Translations under genes and position numbers: made by a program
The notes under the pieces: generated by a model
Database searches by the model: none
What the model was told of the DNA's origin: nothing
What the model saw: the letters and a program-made list of their open reading frames with translations, nothing else
Origin: Aquila chrysaetos chrysaetos
Taxonomy: Eukaryota > Chordata > Aves > Accipitriformes > Accipitridae
Length of the DNA: 64,000 nucleotides
Reading direction: 5' to 3'
Assembly: GCF_900496995.4 (NCBI RefSeq)
Contig: NC_044009.1
Coordinates: 46,213,505-46,277,504 of the forward strand
Shown here: positions 1 to 12,080 of the stretch, piece after piece
Layout of the letters: each line of letters starts with the position of its first letter
How positions within the stretch are numbered: the first letter of the stretch is position 1

Positions 1-204
1 ATCCTCTGCAGAAAAAAATAACAGTTTTACTAATTTATAAGCACCATGCAGACACAGGCAGTCTAGAGAAAAACCTCTTTAGCAGTTGTAAAGGAAAAAC
101 ATGAGAAAGCTTCCACAAAGAGAGAAATTCTGAGAGCCCAAAAGAAAAAAAAAAAAAAAAAAAAAGGAAAAGGTGTGAAGATTTAAAATATTCCCAATAC
201 TCAC
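1..204 (-). other. TMEM163: TMEM163 intron 2 (5' end only)
   Basis: Intron sequence downstream of the exon 2 donor on the minus strand. It contains an uninterrupted run of 21 A on the plus strand (145-165), which reads as a long U tract about 40 bases into the intron. Nothing else is recognised here. Confidence 0.85.
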
Positions 205-324
205 TGAAAGCAGCCACTGCAAGAGCCAGTGTGACAATAATGGAGACCCAGGAAACCCACAATGCCTTCTTTCTGTAGCTTTGAGCTTCATGAGGTTTTA
301 GCCTTGTACTGCTTTCTAGCAAAC
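205..324 (-). CDS. TMEM163: TMEM163 coding exon 2
   Basis: This exon has 120 bases. The acceptor is TTATCAG just before 324 and the donor is GTGAGT at 204-199. It encodes the end of Gly51 through Phe90 and leaves one base (A) for the next codon. Residues LLESSTRLKPHEAQSYRKK are followed by WVSWVSIIVTLALAVAAF, the start of transmembrane helix 1. The next exon lies left of the window. Confidence 0.95.
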
Positions 325-3300
325 CTGATAAGCAATAAGCAAAGAGGGTATGAACAATACATTGCTCCTTTTAAAAACACAGCTGTTTTAGTTCAGACCT
401 AGATCATATATTTACATTCTATATTACATGCAGAATCAAATCCTGCTCACATTATTAAGGTTAAGTGAATGAAGCCACCAGAAACATATGAGTAAGCAAG
501 GAGAGCACACACAAGTTGTTTTGATTTCACATAGAAAGACCCACACATCAGTCACTTAAAAAGAGCACTGCAATTGTAGGGCAGTTACAAAATTCACATC
601 CCTTACGTTTTCCACCTGTACATCTACACAAGAAAGGGCTCTGTCCTATACTCACTCAGATCAAAACTCGTTTCAGAACTTCAGGATCCTGAACATAATT
701 AACATAGGAGAAAAACTCATGCTCACCAGTCTCTGCGAAATAACCTACTGATGCACAGGAATATACTGGACATATTGAGCACTGAAGTAGAAGCAGGCAT
801 ACCTTAGAATCAAAGCCATCACAGCTGAAAAAAACCTCTTGAAGCATAACGTCCTTCATGTGAGGTAAGAATACATCCCCATCTAGAACTAACTGAACAA
901 CCAATTCTATCATTATTGCAATCAGCACGGAAGTCCGTTGAACACAAGTGAATGGGATTGCTTTCTCTCTTTTTTAATGCTTTCAATTTGTGGAATTCTT
1001 TTGTCCACTCATCTTAAATCACAGAGAAGAATTCAGGTTAAAAATAAAGAAAATAACAACATTCTTTGGTTTTCATTCTCTCAGTCTGAGTCTTAAGCCA
1101 CTTTTAAAATGCATTCAGAATTTAACATATTTGCCTTCTGTATATCCCATCCAGATTCTTTTGTGCTTAATATATTCATCTAATTTGAAACACACGTTCT
1201 TTTTCACCAGCAAGTTCCAGCTCAAACCTGCTTAGTTAGAGAGAATGCCTGATAGCTTTTAACTTTCTTAATTAATTACTCCAGAAAATGTGGGTGGTTC
1301 CTCTTAAATGATGATCACTTTTCAGAGGGACTTGCCTGCACTGAATGCATTGAACTGGGGCACTGGTTTAATAGCACAACCTTTCAGTAGCGGGTCTAAT
1401 GCCTTAGACAAAGGGTTGAGAACAGGGGCTCTGGCAGACTCAGCAGCAGATTAAAACATAACAGCTGAAGCTGTTACTATCCTCACCTTCCCGGTTTTCT
1501 CTCTGATGGCTATTGCCACTCTCAAGGCAGGGACACCTGCTCTGGTTATTAGTATACTCCTGAATCCACACCTTGTTTAACCAAGTTTATTAACATTAAC
1601 AGATATTAATTTCAACCAACTGTAATATACTGGCTGAAAACTGTAATGATGTAGGAATCATTTCAGAAGTGAAGCAGACATCTCTGCCTCAGGGGCAGCA
1701 ATGTGTCAGCAGAGGGGCAGGCATCCAGGGGTGGTAACAATTCAAGTCACCAGATTTTATTCTGCCACTTGAAGTCTGTCAAAATTACTGGTTCTAATCC
1801 TAGCACAATCAGTGGGATTCACGTTGTCTTGGAAAAATTCTTCATGCTTTTTTCACCTCAATTACAATAAAGCAGAGAGAGTTTCTTTATGGTAGTTCAG
1901 AAAGCCACTGGGAGAATTTCATGCTTGTACTGTGTTTTTAGAAAATTTAAAATATTACCTCACTTTTGTGCTACACACTCCCCTCTTTATGAATGGAAAA
2001 GAATTTGCAAACTTGCATGCAGGAGAATTACTAGACCCTATATTGAAATGATGTCTCTTTCTTATTACGTGCATTCTTTCCTTAATAGATGAAAACTACC
2101 AGATGACAACTCTGAAGGGTTTGAGTCTTTTACTGATAGTACTGCACAGCTATTTCTCATATAGCCTGCTTTCATTTGTGTGAAGAAATATTTTTTTTTC
2201 CCAATGTTTGGCCTATCTTCTGCCACTACATATAATGATGCACAGTTTAACTGCTGTCTGATATGAGGTAATTTAACAATACATCTTGAAATACAGGAGA
2301 GTTTTCTACTAATATAACCATAGAGAAAACACATCTTCTCACGTTTTGCGCCCCTCCTGCCCCCTCCCCAAACCAAGGATTTTAAATTACAGCCCAAATC
2401 TTGTTGGAATGTAAAGCAAAGCAGGTTTTCTTAGCGAAGTTTTGATTCTCAATATTTCAAACCTCAAATAAACACGGATCAGAATGACAGACATCCTCAC
2501 CTGTTTGTTTCTTTAAAGACATCCTATAATTCATGGCTACAGCTCGCTATTACCTGGGAAGTCCAACATACACAGTGGATACTTACAAATCAAATAATAC
2601 CCTAATTAAATTAAGAAATTAATAATAACCCCCATAGCTAGTGCAGCACTGCTGATTACTAATCACATGTCAAGCACGTGTCCAGTATGACAGAGACTGC
2701 AATCCTTATAAAACTGAACCACTTCTGCCGTGTGTGTGTGTTTGTCTTTCTCTCAAAATGGCTGGCATATTCTAGCTGTGAGAAATGTGATCCCTTCCTT
2801 CCTAAAATAATTCAAATAATTTTTTTGTATCTACCAATTTTCACCCCTGAGAAAGATCATATTATTGTTATGAGTGTCCTAGGGGACGGCACACAAAAAT
2901 ACAAACTCATTCACGTGACTACCAAGCCCATAGCATGAAAATTATTTAGAAGCAACAGCAGCTCATTAATTTACACGCAACAACACAATTCACAAGGTAA
3001 ACCTCCATATTTTTTCCACTGACCAGTAGAAAACAAGTTTTAAGCATCCACAGGAGGCTGAAAGATAATCTTTCGGTATGGCCTGCATTGCTACAAAAAC
3101 AAAAAGCTAGTATCTACTGATAAAATTCCTCCGCCCTGAAATTAACATACTGAGTAATTTTATTGCCATTAATTTATTTAACACATAGGTATCCTCAAGG
3201 TAAAGAAGAGATGATGAGCTGGTTAAATCCACTGGATTTTTACTTTATCTTTCAGTACCTTCCTATATTAACAGATTTTCTTCCCATAAAAAAATCAGAA

Positions 3301-5694
3301 GGAGAAAAAACCTGTCTAACAGTTGCAGAACACAAGCTTGGCATATTTGTGAAGTGATTCTAGGATATTCTTTACCATATGCTGACTTACCAGAAGTACT
3401 TTTCTATTTGGCTAAGGGATCATTTTAAAATGTCAAGTTAGAATTTGTGGAAGAGATAAGACTAATAGAAAAATTGTTCACCTAAGATGTTAATTTAAGG
3501 ACCCATCCACAAAACTATCACTGATTTTGATCTGACTCTTAAAGAGCAAATAATCTTGTTCCAAAATTTAGGGTTAGTTTTTATTTTTAGCAAACATGGA
3601 AGTATCATCTCTATAACTGGATCTGCTATGATTCATTGGGAAGGATCATAAGAAAAAGTACAATCTAAAAGGACAGACTGTAACAATTTCAACAGGGACA
3701 ACCTGCAAAAAGCATACCAGATTTTCCTCTACAATGGTAGACGGAATCGGTGACTATAGGAAAGGCTAAAAGAAATCTACTGCAAGGGCCATAGAAAGAG
3801 TGTGAAGGCAGAGAAGGAAATACAATCAGCAGCTTTAGTCTCATGTCCCTCCTAGAAAGAGATAAGGTTAGGTACAACAGACTCTCTTTTTGGAATTACC
3901 CTTAATACCAGAAGAGCCAGCTTTCATCTTCAGCTGTGTCATACAGAGCACAAATTAAAAATCTCTGTGATCAAACTTCCATGTTTGAACCATAATCAAA
4001 ATTCCTGATTCCTGTTATTGAAAACAGAACTGAAGCCTCAAATTGCCCCCAGTCACAATGTCTGTCCCCTGCCATTGGCGGCGACAGTGAGGGTACTCCT
4101 GGAAAAAGGGCTGCTGTCCCCAGCCCCAACGTGACTGAAACCTGTCAGGGAAGGTGGTGACTGCTCTTCCCCCTTACTTCTCTACTTCGTGTCTAGGATT
4201 TGTGAGCAAGCACAGGCATTTGGAAAGCTGGGGAAAGAACAGGGGATACGGGAGTTACATGTAGGATTAAGACCGAGAACACAAAAGGGACTTGGGGATG
4301 CTGAAAACAAAAAGAGAAAGGAAGTAAAGGCAATAGAAAGGCTAAGGAAAGCCTATACGTGAAATAAAAAACGGAGACAAATTGTGTGGAAGAGGAGCCT
4401 GGAAGGCATTGTGGAAGACAAGGCAAGGGGGAGGGTTAAAATGGCAGCTGCCTTTATGGGCCGCAGGTAAGCTAGCACCTCACACATCGTTAACAGATGT
4501 CCAACATAGGCGTGCTTCACATTAAAGAGTAACACGGTTTGGAAGGAGGCAGCTTTCCATCTCTGGCCAGATATTTAGGCAAATACTAAAAAACGAGTTA
4601 TATGGAAGCGCACTGCACGGTAGGGGAAGGGAGACAAGGAGTAAGGTAACCGCCCTGACTTCGCTACCCAGCCAGGGCCGTAGCAGACCACCACAGAAAG
4701 GCCCCGTTGTGCCCCTGTTCGGAAGGCGGCTGCCACAAGCCCCGCCGGCAGGTAACCTTAGCGGCCTCCCTCCCTCTCTTCGGCGGCGAGAAAACCTCCG
4801 GCGCTGCCTGTCCCTCCCGGGAGCCCCCGCCGCCACCTGCGCCCCTCAGCCCGGGCTCTCCCCCTCGCCTGTGGAGCGGGAGCAGCGCCGTGTGCCGCCG
4901 CCCGCCAGCACCCGCTCCCCCGCCAGGCAGGCAGGCAGGCAAGTTTTCGGGCGAGGTGGGAACAGCCACGAATAGAGTTTATAAAAATATTTTAAAGCTG
5001 TCGCGGGGTGCTCGTACGAGAACTAAAAAGGGGTAAAAAAAAAAAGCTTCGAGGGCGGTGCGGGGGGGAATGTTAAGCGAGTGTTAGCGGCGGGCTGAGG
5101 GGAGGCGGCCGGGGGCGCTGAGGCGGCGGCAGGGGCAGGGCGGGAGCGGGGCCTGCGGGCCCTCACACGGCGGGAGGCCGGGGCTGCGGCGAGGAGCGGG
5201 GGGGGGGTTGTGAGGGACAGCAAGGGGGTCCGGAGGAGAGCGGGGCGCTGAGAAGCACGGCGGGCGGCTGCGAGCAGAGAGCGGCTGGTGGGGGCAGTTA
5301 GGAGGAGAGGAGCCGGTGTGGGGCTGCCAGGGCTGAAGAAGAGGGGGCGGGAAGGGCTGCTGTGGCGGAATGAGGAGGAGGAGGGCATGGGTCCAGGAGA
5401 GCGAAGCGTGAGGGTGCTGCGGGGAGGGTGTAGGAGAAGCTGTCGGGGGTGGGTGTTAGGCGTCTCGGGACGGAGGGGAGGCGGTGGGGCATGCCACAGA
5501 GGGAGGAAGGCGGGTGCGGGGTGAGGGACGGGCGGGTGCTCACCTCTGTCCTCCAGCCCCTCGCTGAACTGTCCGCTCTCCCCGATCCGCAGCTGCTCCT
5601 GCTGCTCCCGGGGGGGCACCGGCGGGCTGGCCCCGGGGGGCTGCACGATGGCGGGGTCCGGAGTGGTGTCCAGGGGGGCAGCGGACGGCTCCAT
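205..5694 (-). CDS. TMEM163: TMEM163, 5' part (coding exons 1-2; gene continues beyond left edge)
   Basis: TMEM163 (SV31) is a multi-pass zinc-transporting protein of the cation-diffusion-facilitator type, found in synaptic vesicles, lysosomes and the plasma membrane. Two coding exons are visible, 5544-5694 and 205-324, joined across an intron of about 5.2 kb. They give 90 codons plus one base: a proline-rich cytosolic N-terminus, the conserved stretch ESGQFSEGLEDRG, then LLESSTRLKPHEAQ, and the start of the first membrane helix (SIIVTLALAVAAF). The human protein has about 289 residues, so roughly two thirds lies outside the window. The ATG at 5694 gives MEPSA, like the human MEP start. The gene is divergent from ACMSD, as in human. 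Identification rests on remembered similarity to the human protein and on perfect splice-phase agreement (G|GT = Gly51). Confidence 0.95.
325..5543 (-). other. TMEM163: TMEM163 intron 1
   Basis: About 5.2 kb between coding exons 1 and 2. The part from 325 to about 4600 is AT-rich and unique-looking; I recognise no repeat family, RNA gene or exon in it. The part above about 4640 is the downstream shoulder of the promoter CpG island, with a short (GGCA)n run near 4924-4942 and G-rich stretches near 5050-5520. Open reading frames in the GC-rich part are by-products of base composition. Confidence 0.85.
5544..5694 (-). CDS. TMEM163: TMEM163 coding exon 1
   Basis: This exon has 151 coding bases: 50 codons plus the first base of Gly51. 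It starts at the ATG at 5694-5692 and ends at the donor GTGAGC (5543-5538). Residues 1-30 are Pro/Ala-rich and poorly conserved; residues 39-51 (ESGQFSEGLEDRG) match the human protein almost exactly. The reading frame stays open past the donor to about 5023, but that is intronic GC-rich read-through. Confidence 0.93.
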
Positions 5695-5911
5695 TTCTTG
5701 CGGGGCGGCGGGAAACGGCTGGCGACTGTGGCAGCGAAGCGAGGAGCGAGCGGAGCATCCAGCCCGGGTGCGAGCCCGGGGAGAGGAGGAGACTCCGGCT
5801 CAGAGCATCAGGGAGACGGGAGCAGGCAGCAAACAAACTCCTCCGGCTGCTCCCCGCCAGCCGCCCCCCGCGGCCGCCTCATCACTAACCTCGCCGGCGG
5901 CGGAGTAGGGA

Positions 5912-5927
5912 GGGGGGGGGGGGGGGG
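5912..5927 (+). repeat. Run of 16 G (C run in the TMEM163 5' leader)
   Basis: Uninterrupted homopolymer within the CpG island, about 220 bases upstream of the TMEM163 ATG. On the coding strand of TMEM163 it reads as a C run. Its length is likely to vary and may be unreliable in assembly. Confidence 0.9.
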
Positions 5928-6900
5928 TGGCAGGTGGGAGAGCGGTGCCGCCTCCCCGCGCTGCCCTTCCCCTCCCCGCCCCGGGGAGCACCTCCGGCGG
6001 CGGGAGCGGAGCCCGGCTCCGCAGCGGGGCGGGGGCGGGAGCCGGAGCCGGGGCCGGGCGGCAGCTCGCCCCCGTGCGGAGCGGCGTGCGAGGGGAGTGC
6101 TGGGGGCAGGAGAGGTGGCGGGAAGGGCTCTGGTGAGTCGCCGCCGGGGGCTCCTCGCTCTCGAGAGCCGGCGGGCACCTGCGAAAGGTGCGGCAGGACC
6201 TTGGGCTGAAGGTACGTCCTCGGGGCCGGCCGAGGAAGCGGGAGACCTGTCAGCCTCCCCTCGCCATGGCGGGCTCTGCCTTCCTCCTCCTCCCGCTACC
6301 GGCTCTCGGGGGGAAGGGTTGTCCGGTGACTGTCCAAACCGGGAGCCTTTGCACAGCAGAGCGAGAGGCAAACGCCTCACGCTGCTCCCGAGGGCTGCGG
6401 GTGCTGGCCTTGTGGTGCAAGGCCTCGTCCGCCTCGCCTCCCCTCACGCAGGTAAAGACCCTTTCCTGGGGGATTTGCTCATTCTCCATCTGCCGTGGCC
6501 CTTTTTCAGGATCAGAGGCGAATCGCCACAGATACGCACCTCTCGGACCCCCCAGCGCTGACCTTTTGTTACGCCGACAGTTGGTTTTACCAATATTAGC
6601 CTAAAAACTGCCCTAGAACATACAGCAGTCTCATGCCAAAGCACGGGATTAGAGCTGGAGACTTGCTGGCGTTCAGGGCCATTCTCGGGTCGCTCACCCG
6701 CCGTTCCTAGGGCTGCAGAAGAACGTAGGGAAAAAAACTAAAACCGTAGGAGAACAGAAACGTTAAAAAAAAAAAAGGAAAATTTTACTGATAGATCTGT
6801 GCAGCCTGAGCTGCTCGCTTCTTCTCCGCTGGTTTCTAATTACTAGATAGAGCGGTGCAAGTAAACAAAAGCATTTTCTGTGCTACCACGGTCTCCCGGT

Positions 6901-6920
6901 TGCATGCTTAGTAGCATGCA
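6901..6920. repeat. Perfect short inverted repeat TGCATGCT/AGCATGCA
   Basis: Two 8-base arms separated by TAGT form a perfect 20-base inverted repeat just upstream of the TMEM163 CpG island. Each arm also contains TGCATG, the core recognised by RBFOX proteins in RNA. It may be chance. Confidence 0.6.
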
Positions 6921-9118
6921 GATAAATTTTGAAACTGCATTGTGTTTTGATTTGAGTCTAGGAAAATATCAGAAGACAATTAGACATTGCAGCCTGGGTC
7001 CTCAGCTGATATGTATGGATATAATACCCACTTAAGTTATATGAAGATCAGGTTGCATTTCTCTTTGGGCAAATTAGCAAATTTGGGGAGTATAGAAAGG
7101 CCAGTAGGAAATTAATATTTATGCTAGCATAGGGACGTGATTTTATAAACTGTCAGAATCTTGCTGATGTCAGCCTTAAAAAAAGTTTTGCAGTAGTTTA
7201 GTAATACCTACTTGGCAATGGTTAGTGAAACTTTACTACCATAATATCTTAATTTAAAAAAATGCCTCTTAATGCTGTATGCTAACCTTCAAAATCTTTT
7301 CAACTGTATTTTAAAGCATTAATTATTTGAAAAAGTAAATATAAGTAAATGTTAAGGTAAGTGACATAAAATACTGTTTTAGAAACTGATTGGCATTCTG
7401 GCAGCCCTGTGGATTGGAGATGGCTGTTGTGGTGTGAGGGATTGGTGTTTGCTTCTTACCTAATCTTACGATTTCTTTGTCTATAATCTACCGTACCTAC
7501 TACATGAAATGTTGAATTCGTCATGCCTCTCACCTAAATTTCATCTTCACCCTTAGCTATCCTACCCTGCTTTGTGATCCCAGAGTTCTCGCTCTTCTAG
7601 TTGGATCAGCATTAATATGAATATATGCAATGCTGAAAGTATTTTCTTTTCCCTTATGTAATGGATACTAAATTACAAAGTGCCTATTTGATGTTAATGT
7701 CAAAAGAGGTTCTCGGGTGCAGAAGCTAACACAAGTGAGTTCTTCTGAGAAAAGCGTTGCTTTTTGGGGTTGGGCTGAGTTGGGAGGGATTGGAAACTAG
7801 TAACTCCGTAAAACAAATAACTGTTATTTTCTTTACAGGCTGTTTATTAAGTTCTGATGACCTTGAACCTGTGAGATACGAGACAAGATCTGTACGTGTA
7901 TGCATGTGAGAGAGAAATGAAAAGTAGAAAAGACTTACCTTTTGTTACTTGCCATAAATAATAGATTGTCATATGTCTCTATCACTTAAAATGTGTTTGT
8001 AAAGTGAGAATCGTTAAAGGAGTAGAACCAGTTTTGTAACCTGGTCAGAGACAAGGGATTGGGGCCAAATCACGTTTCAGGACCTGGCAGGGATACAGAA
8101 ACCTTTGGTGAGTGAGTTTGGGGAGACACTCTCCCATGCAGAGTGCATCCACTACAAGCCATGAAGAGTCCCTTGAAATTGCTGCAACGGATATAACGGT
8201 CCCTAATGCAATTACTGCAGGATCCTTCCTCTTCTAGGAAGGTAAGTCCATATCTGATCTGTTCCAGTAGGAACTTTCTTATTCCTTGCATAAATGAAAA
8301 ATTGACTAGTGACTCCCATTGGACACTACCTCCTTTCTGTAAGTCTGTCTAAGCTATTTTGGTATTCTTATAACTTCCAGAAATCAACCCAACAGCAAAG
8401 TGCCTGGAGATTCCTAATTCCATTTCTTTAAAAGGAGGTGAAAGGAGTAGGTTTCCAAATGATTTGGAGAAAAACAGGAACTAGGAACACCAACCCACGA
8501 GTTTTAAAATTTAATATGTTCCTTTTTCTTTTTTTCAGTTGTTCTCAATTGCTGTTCTTACATAAAACTGTGTCTGGCAGGGGCTGCAGCTGTCTCTATT
8601 TGTATAAATGCTATAGTGTTCAGGGTATAGCAAAGAATATGAGGCTTGCAAAGAGTATTACAGTTTCTTTTAAATGACTCTCTTCAGTGCTTCCAAACAT
8701 GTCCTCATGTGAGAAGGGATATATTCTGCATTTAGCAAATACAAATACAAAACATTAAGCAGATCCACAATGAAGAGCCTTTCGGATCAGACCATTATTT
8801 ATATAAGCTAGCTACTAAGAAGCAGAAAGAACATATCATAGCAGCTGGAAGCTGCTTTCCAGCATTGCCTCTTATTTCTCATGACATCTCTTTCACCCAA
8901 AATATATTCCACTGGATAAAGATGTAGGGCTAGGGCTTTAAAGATGTGGATCCTATTTTCCAGCCCTGTTGGACTTCTTGTCTAAGAAGCCTGTGGGCAA
9001 AGTCAATGAAGAGAAAAAGGCCTGACCCTAATAGCTATATTATTATATGATATTATTTCTTGGCCCCTCAAACCTCCCTTTGTTGGAGATGAATAAGGAG
9101 AAGCTAAAATCAATTTTT

Positions 9119-9134
9119 AAAAAAAAAAAAAAAG
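9119..9134 (+). repeat. Run of 16 A
   Basis: Simple homopolymer in intergenic DNA. No recognised retroposon lies directly upstream, so it is not assigned to a SINE or LINE tail. Confidence 0.9.
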
Positions 9135-12053
9135 GACCACATCTCTGGATTCAATTTAAATAGACTGACGCCATCCCATATTATATATAGCTGCTGCAAG
9201 ATTAATACACACTTGCAGAACTTTGTTCCCAGCTAGAACTGCCTGTAATTTCCATAATATTTAGACTTCCAGAGAAAGGTGATTCCAAACAAGATGGAGG
9301 TCTCTTGCGCCAGAGCAACCAGCAGCAATGAAGGGAACTTCTCATGTTTTTTTTTCATCTGGATTGTCTGTGGTCTGGTTTTGCTGTGGTTATTTATGGT
9401 AGTTCTTTTCTTTATTTCTTTCTGCCCTTCCTCCTTCCTTCTATTGAATAAATGAAAAATATCAATCAGATTTGAGATTCTTCCTCCAGGCCCACCCTAA
9501 CTCTCAGCAATGTCAGAGAAAGAGTTTCAATTATATTTGGTGAAAATTGGATTAGGTCCATCATTTTATTCTTTTCTAAGGTAGGCATTTTCCTGAGGGA
9601 ATAAGCAATCTCTTGCCAGTAGGTTGGCCTGGTTTTCTAAGTTACAGTCCCTTTGTTTCACTGAAACATTATTCCCATGCTACCATCAGCACCCATGATG
9701 TGATGACAAAGAGTAGTATGGTGCAAAAAGGCAGAAAGAATGTGGTGCTATTGCATCATGTAGAGTCAAAGTAGAACCAATGGGTGACAATGGCAAAACA
9801 GGTCCTGGTCCATCAGTGAGATAGTAGTCACTATATGAATGCACAATATTTCGTATTCCTCTTCAGTCTATGTGGAGTTGAAATAAATCTGTTTTCATTG
9901 TAAGCAAGTTTGGATATGTTAACACTCTATGTTCGTTTGTCATTCCAAAAACGAGAGCTGCATCTATTCCGGACTTCTTGGTTTTCCTTTTCTTTTTAGC
10001 ACTACTGACTGGAATGTTTTCACTCAAATTAGCAGAACACAATGGTGTTGTGAGAAGGACTCAGGCTCCTGAGAAGGAACTTTGCTTGATTTCATTGATG
10101 TTAACTCGTCAATGTTCCATATTGACCATCATCTTAAGTGCAGCACTTAGTTTAAGAGCACTGTTGCATATTTGGAAAGAGTTGGTCAGCTGGCCCAGTG
10201 ATTATTTTTTAGTATGTTTAAAGGCATAAGAGTCAGATAATGATACTGTCACCGTTCACCATTTTGTTTGCAGGGTTGTGTTTCATACACATACTAAACA
10301 CAAAACTGCCTTTATCTGGCAACAAAATACTATATTTGTCACTGGCATTATATTGCAGTATCAGGGAGTGCTAGTGTAAGCCAGGATGGTTTATTAGTTT
10401 GGTCTGTTGACGTCTCATGCCTGACATTCAAACAAAAATGCTCACTTCTTACTTTCGTCAGTATGCCTCTCATGGAATAACAGCAGGAGGTAATGGCATC
10501 CCCATTCAGTTTTATGGGAGACACATCTGAAACAAAACCGAGTACCAATCCAATTCTAAATGGACAGGCAGACATCGGTCCTGTAAAGGTCATCACTATA
10601 GATCATCTTCAGTGTTACTCCTCTAGGACCAAAGTCTGAGACTAATTTATCCTGATATTCCTAAAGGCAACACCTTCGAGTAAGCGTTTATACTGTTTAA
10701 ATGCTCTGATAGTTTGCATGACAGCTACCATTTTGTGCCTGTTGTGTGGATGGGATGGTGAGATACTTCATATCATTCTTTGCCATTTAGACATCTCCTC
10801 TGCTGAAATGAATAGATTAAATAAGTCTCTTTAGTGATGAAAACCTCTAGATTCTGTATTTCACAGCCTTTTTTCATGAACCTAATCTTTTCTTTTAATA
10901 GTCCCTTGATCATCTTGTGCAATATTGGCTACCATAGTTTTCTTTTACAAACAAATACAAATTAGGCTACATTTTGTAGGATGTTTTTTAGGGTTTTTTT
11001 TGTTTGTTTGCTGGCTTACTTGATGGCATGTAGGCAGAGGCAGATATATATTTTGCTGTTGTTTTGTAGATCACCTGTAGTCCCACAGTGTGTTCAGTGG
11101 TCAACAGGATGAGAAATTCTACACTAGGTTCCTTTAACTTGGTCTAGATACCTCTCAGCCTAGTATTAGTCACCCTATTTTTTTAATTTAAAATAAAACA
11201 ATAATGATGATGTTAGTACAACAATGCTACATTAATTTTTAAACTGCAGAGCATGCTTAAATTATTATCCAATGTATGTAGGTCCTTTACTGTTTTTCTC
11301 TTGCACTGGGTTAGATGGAGTTTAAATTGAAATCATCTCTCTTCTTGGCATTTTTAGACTGAATATTAACTTGGGTCAAAAATAATCAGAATGTTATTGT
11401 GAAAAAAGAATATGATAATTCAGTATCTTTTCCTTCAGGCTATGAAAAAGTGCCTATAATATGATTCCCAGAGAATACAGCATGCGGTGACCTTGGTAAG
11501 TAATTGATGACACCTCACATAAGCACCTACTCTTCCTCTATATGGTGTTGTTGCAGGATCATATTTGCAAAAAATGCCAAAGCTAGCAAGAGCTACAGGC
11601 ATTAATAAATTCCATTGTGGCAACAAAGGAGGAATAAAAACATAGAATGCAAAATATGTCATCTTAAAGTGAGCAGAGGATCTTGAAAAAGCTTCTTCAC
11701 AGTGAGCATTTTCTACCTTGAAACTATTTAAAAAGCTTTTTTTAATTTGAGTTAAAATTGCTACGTAAATATAGGAAACCAAAGGTTTACCCACAAAAAC
11801 TGAACTTACTATTTTGTTCAGAGAAATATTCTGCAGTCTTACAAGATTACATGCCTCTGTTCCAAACAATGTTATTTCTTTATATCACTGAAGACATTTT
11901 GTTTCCAGTTTTTATGTTACTGAGTAAAACTGACTTATTTGACAGTGGTTTTATTTCATTGGTAATATTCACAAGTATTGAAGAGAAATGGAAGGGAAAA
12001 GGAATTTAATTTTAAAGAGGTAGCAACCTGTTACTTAAGTAATAATCTTCCTC

Positions 12054-12080
12054 TTTTTTTCTTTTTTTTTTTTTTTTTTT
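12054..12080 (+). repeat. Interrupted T run (19 T at 12062-12080)
   Basis: Pyrimidine tract with one C interruption at 12061 in intergenic DNA. No retroposon body is recognised beside it. Confidence 0.9.

Larger units (their letters stand above)
4640..6560. promoter_or_regulatory. TMEM163: CpG island spanning the TMEM163 promoter, 5' UTR and exon 1
   Basis: GC content rises sharply and CpG dinucleotides are dense from about 4640 to 6560, in contrast to the AT-rich flanks. The TMEM163 ATG (5694, minus) sits in the middle, so the 5' UTR and transcription start should lie between 5695 and about 6200. No TATA box is evident, as usual for CpG-island promoters. A run of 16 G occurs at 5912-5927. 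The boundaries are by eye. Confidence 0.85.

Noticed and set aside
5023-5543. Extension of the TMEM163 exon 1 frame to a 223-residue protein
   Set aside because: A clear donor GTGAGC at 5543 and exact phase match to exon 2 show that this part is intron.
5449-6561. 370-codon plus-strand open frame across the TMEM163 CpG island
   Set aside because: It is antisense to exon 1 and the 5' leader of TMEM163, rich in Gly, Arg and Pro from base composition, and matches no family.
11435-11869. 144-codon minus-strand frame
   Set aside because: No domain or family features are visible and no exon structure can be built around it.
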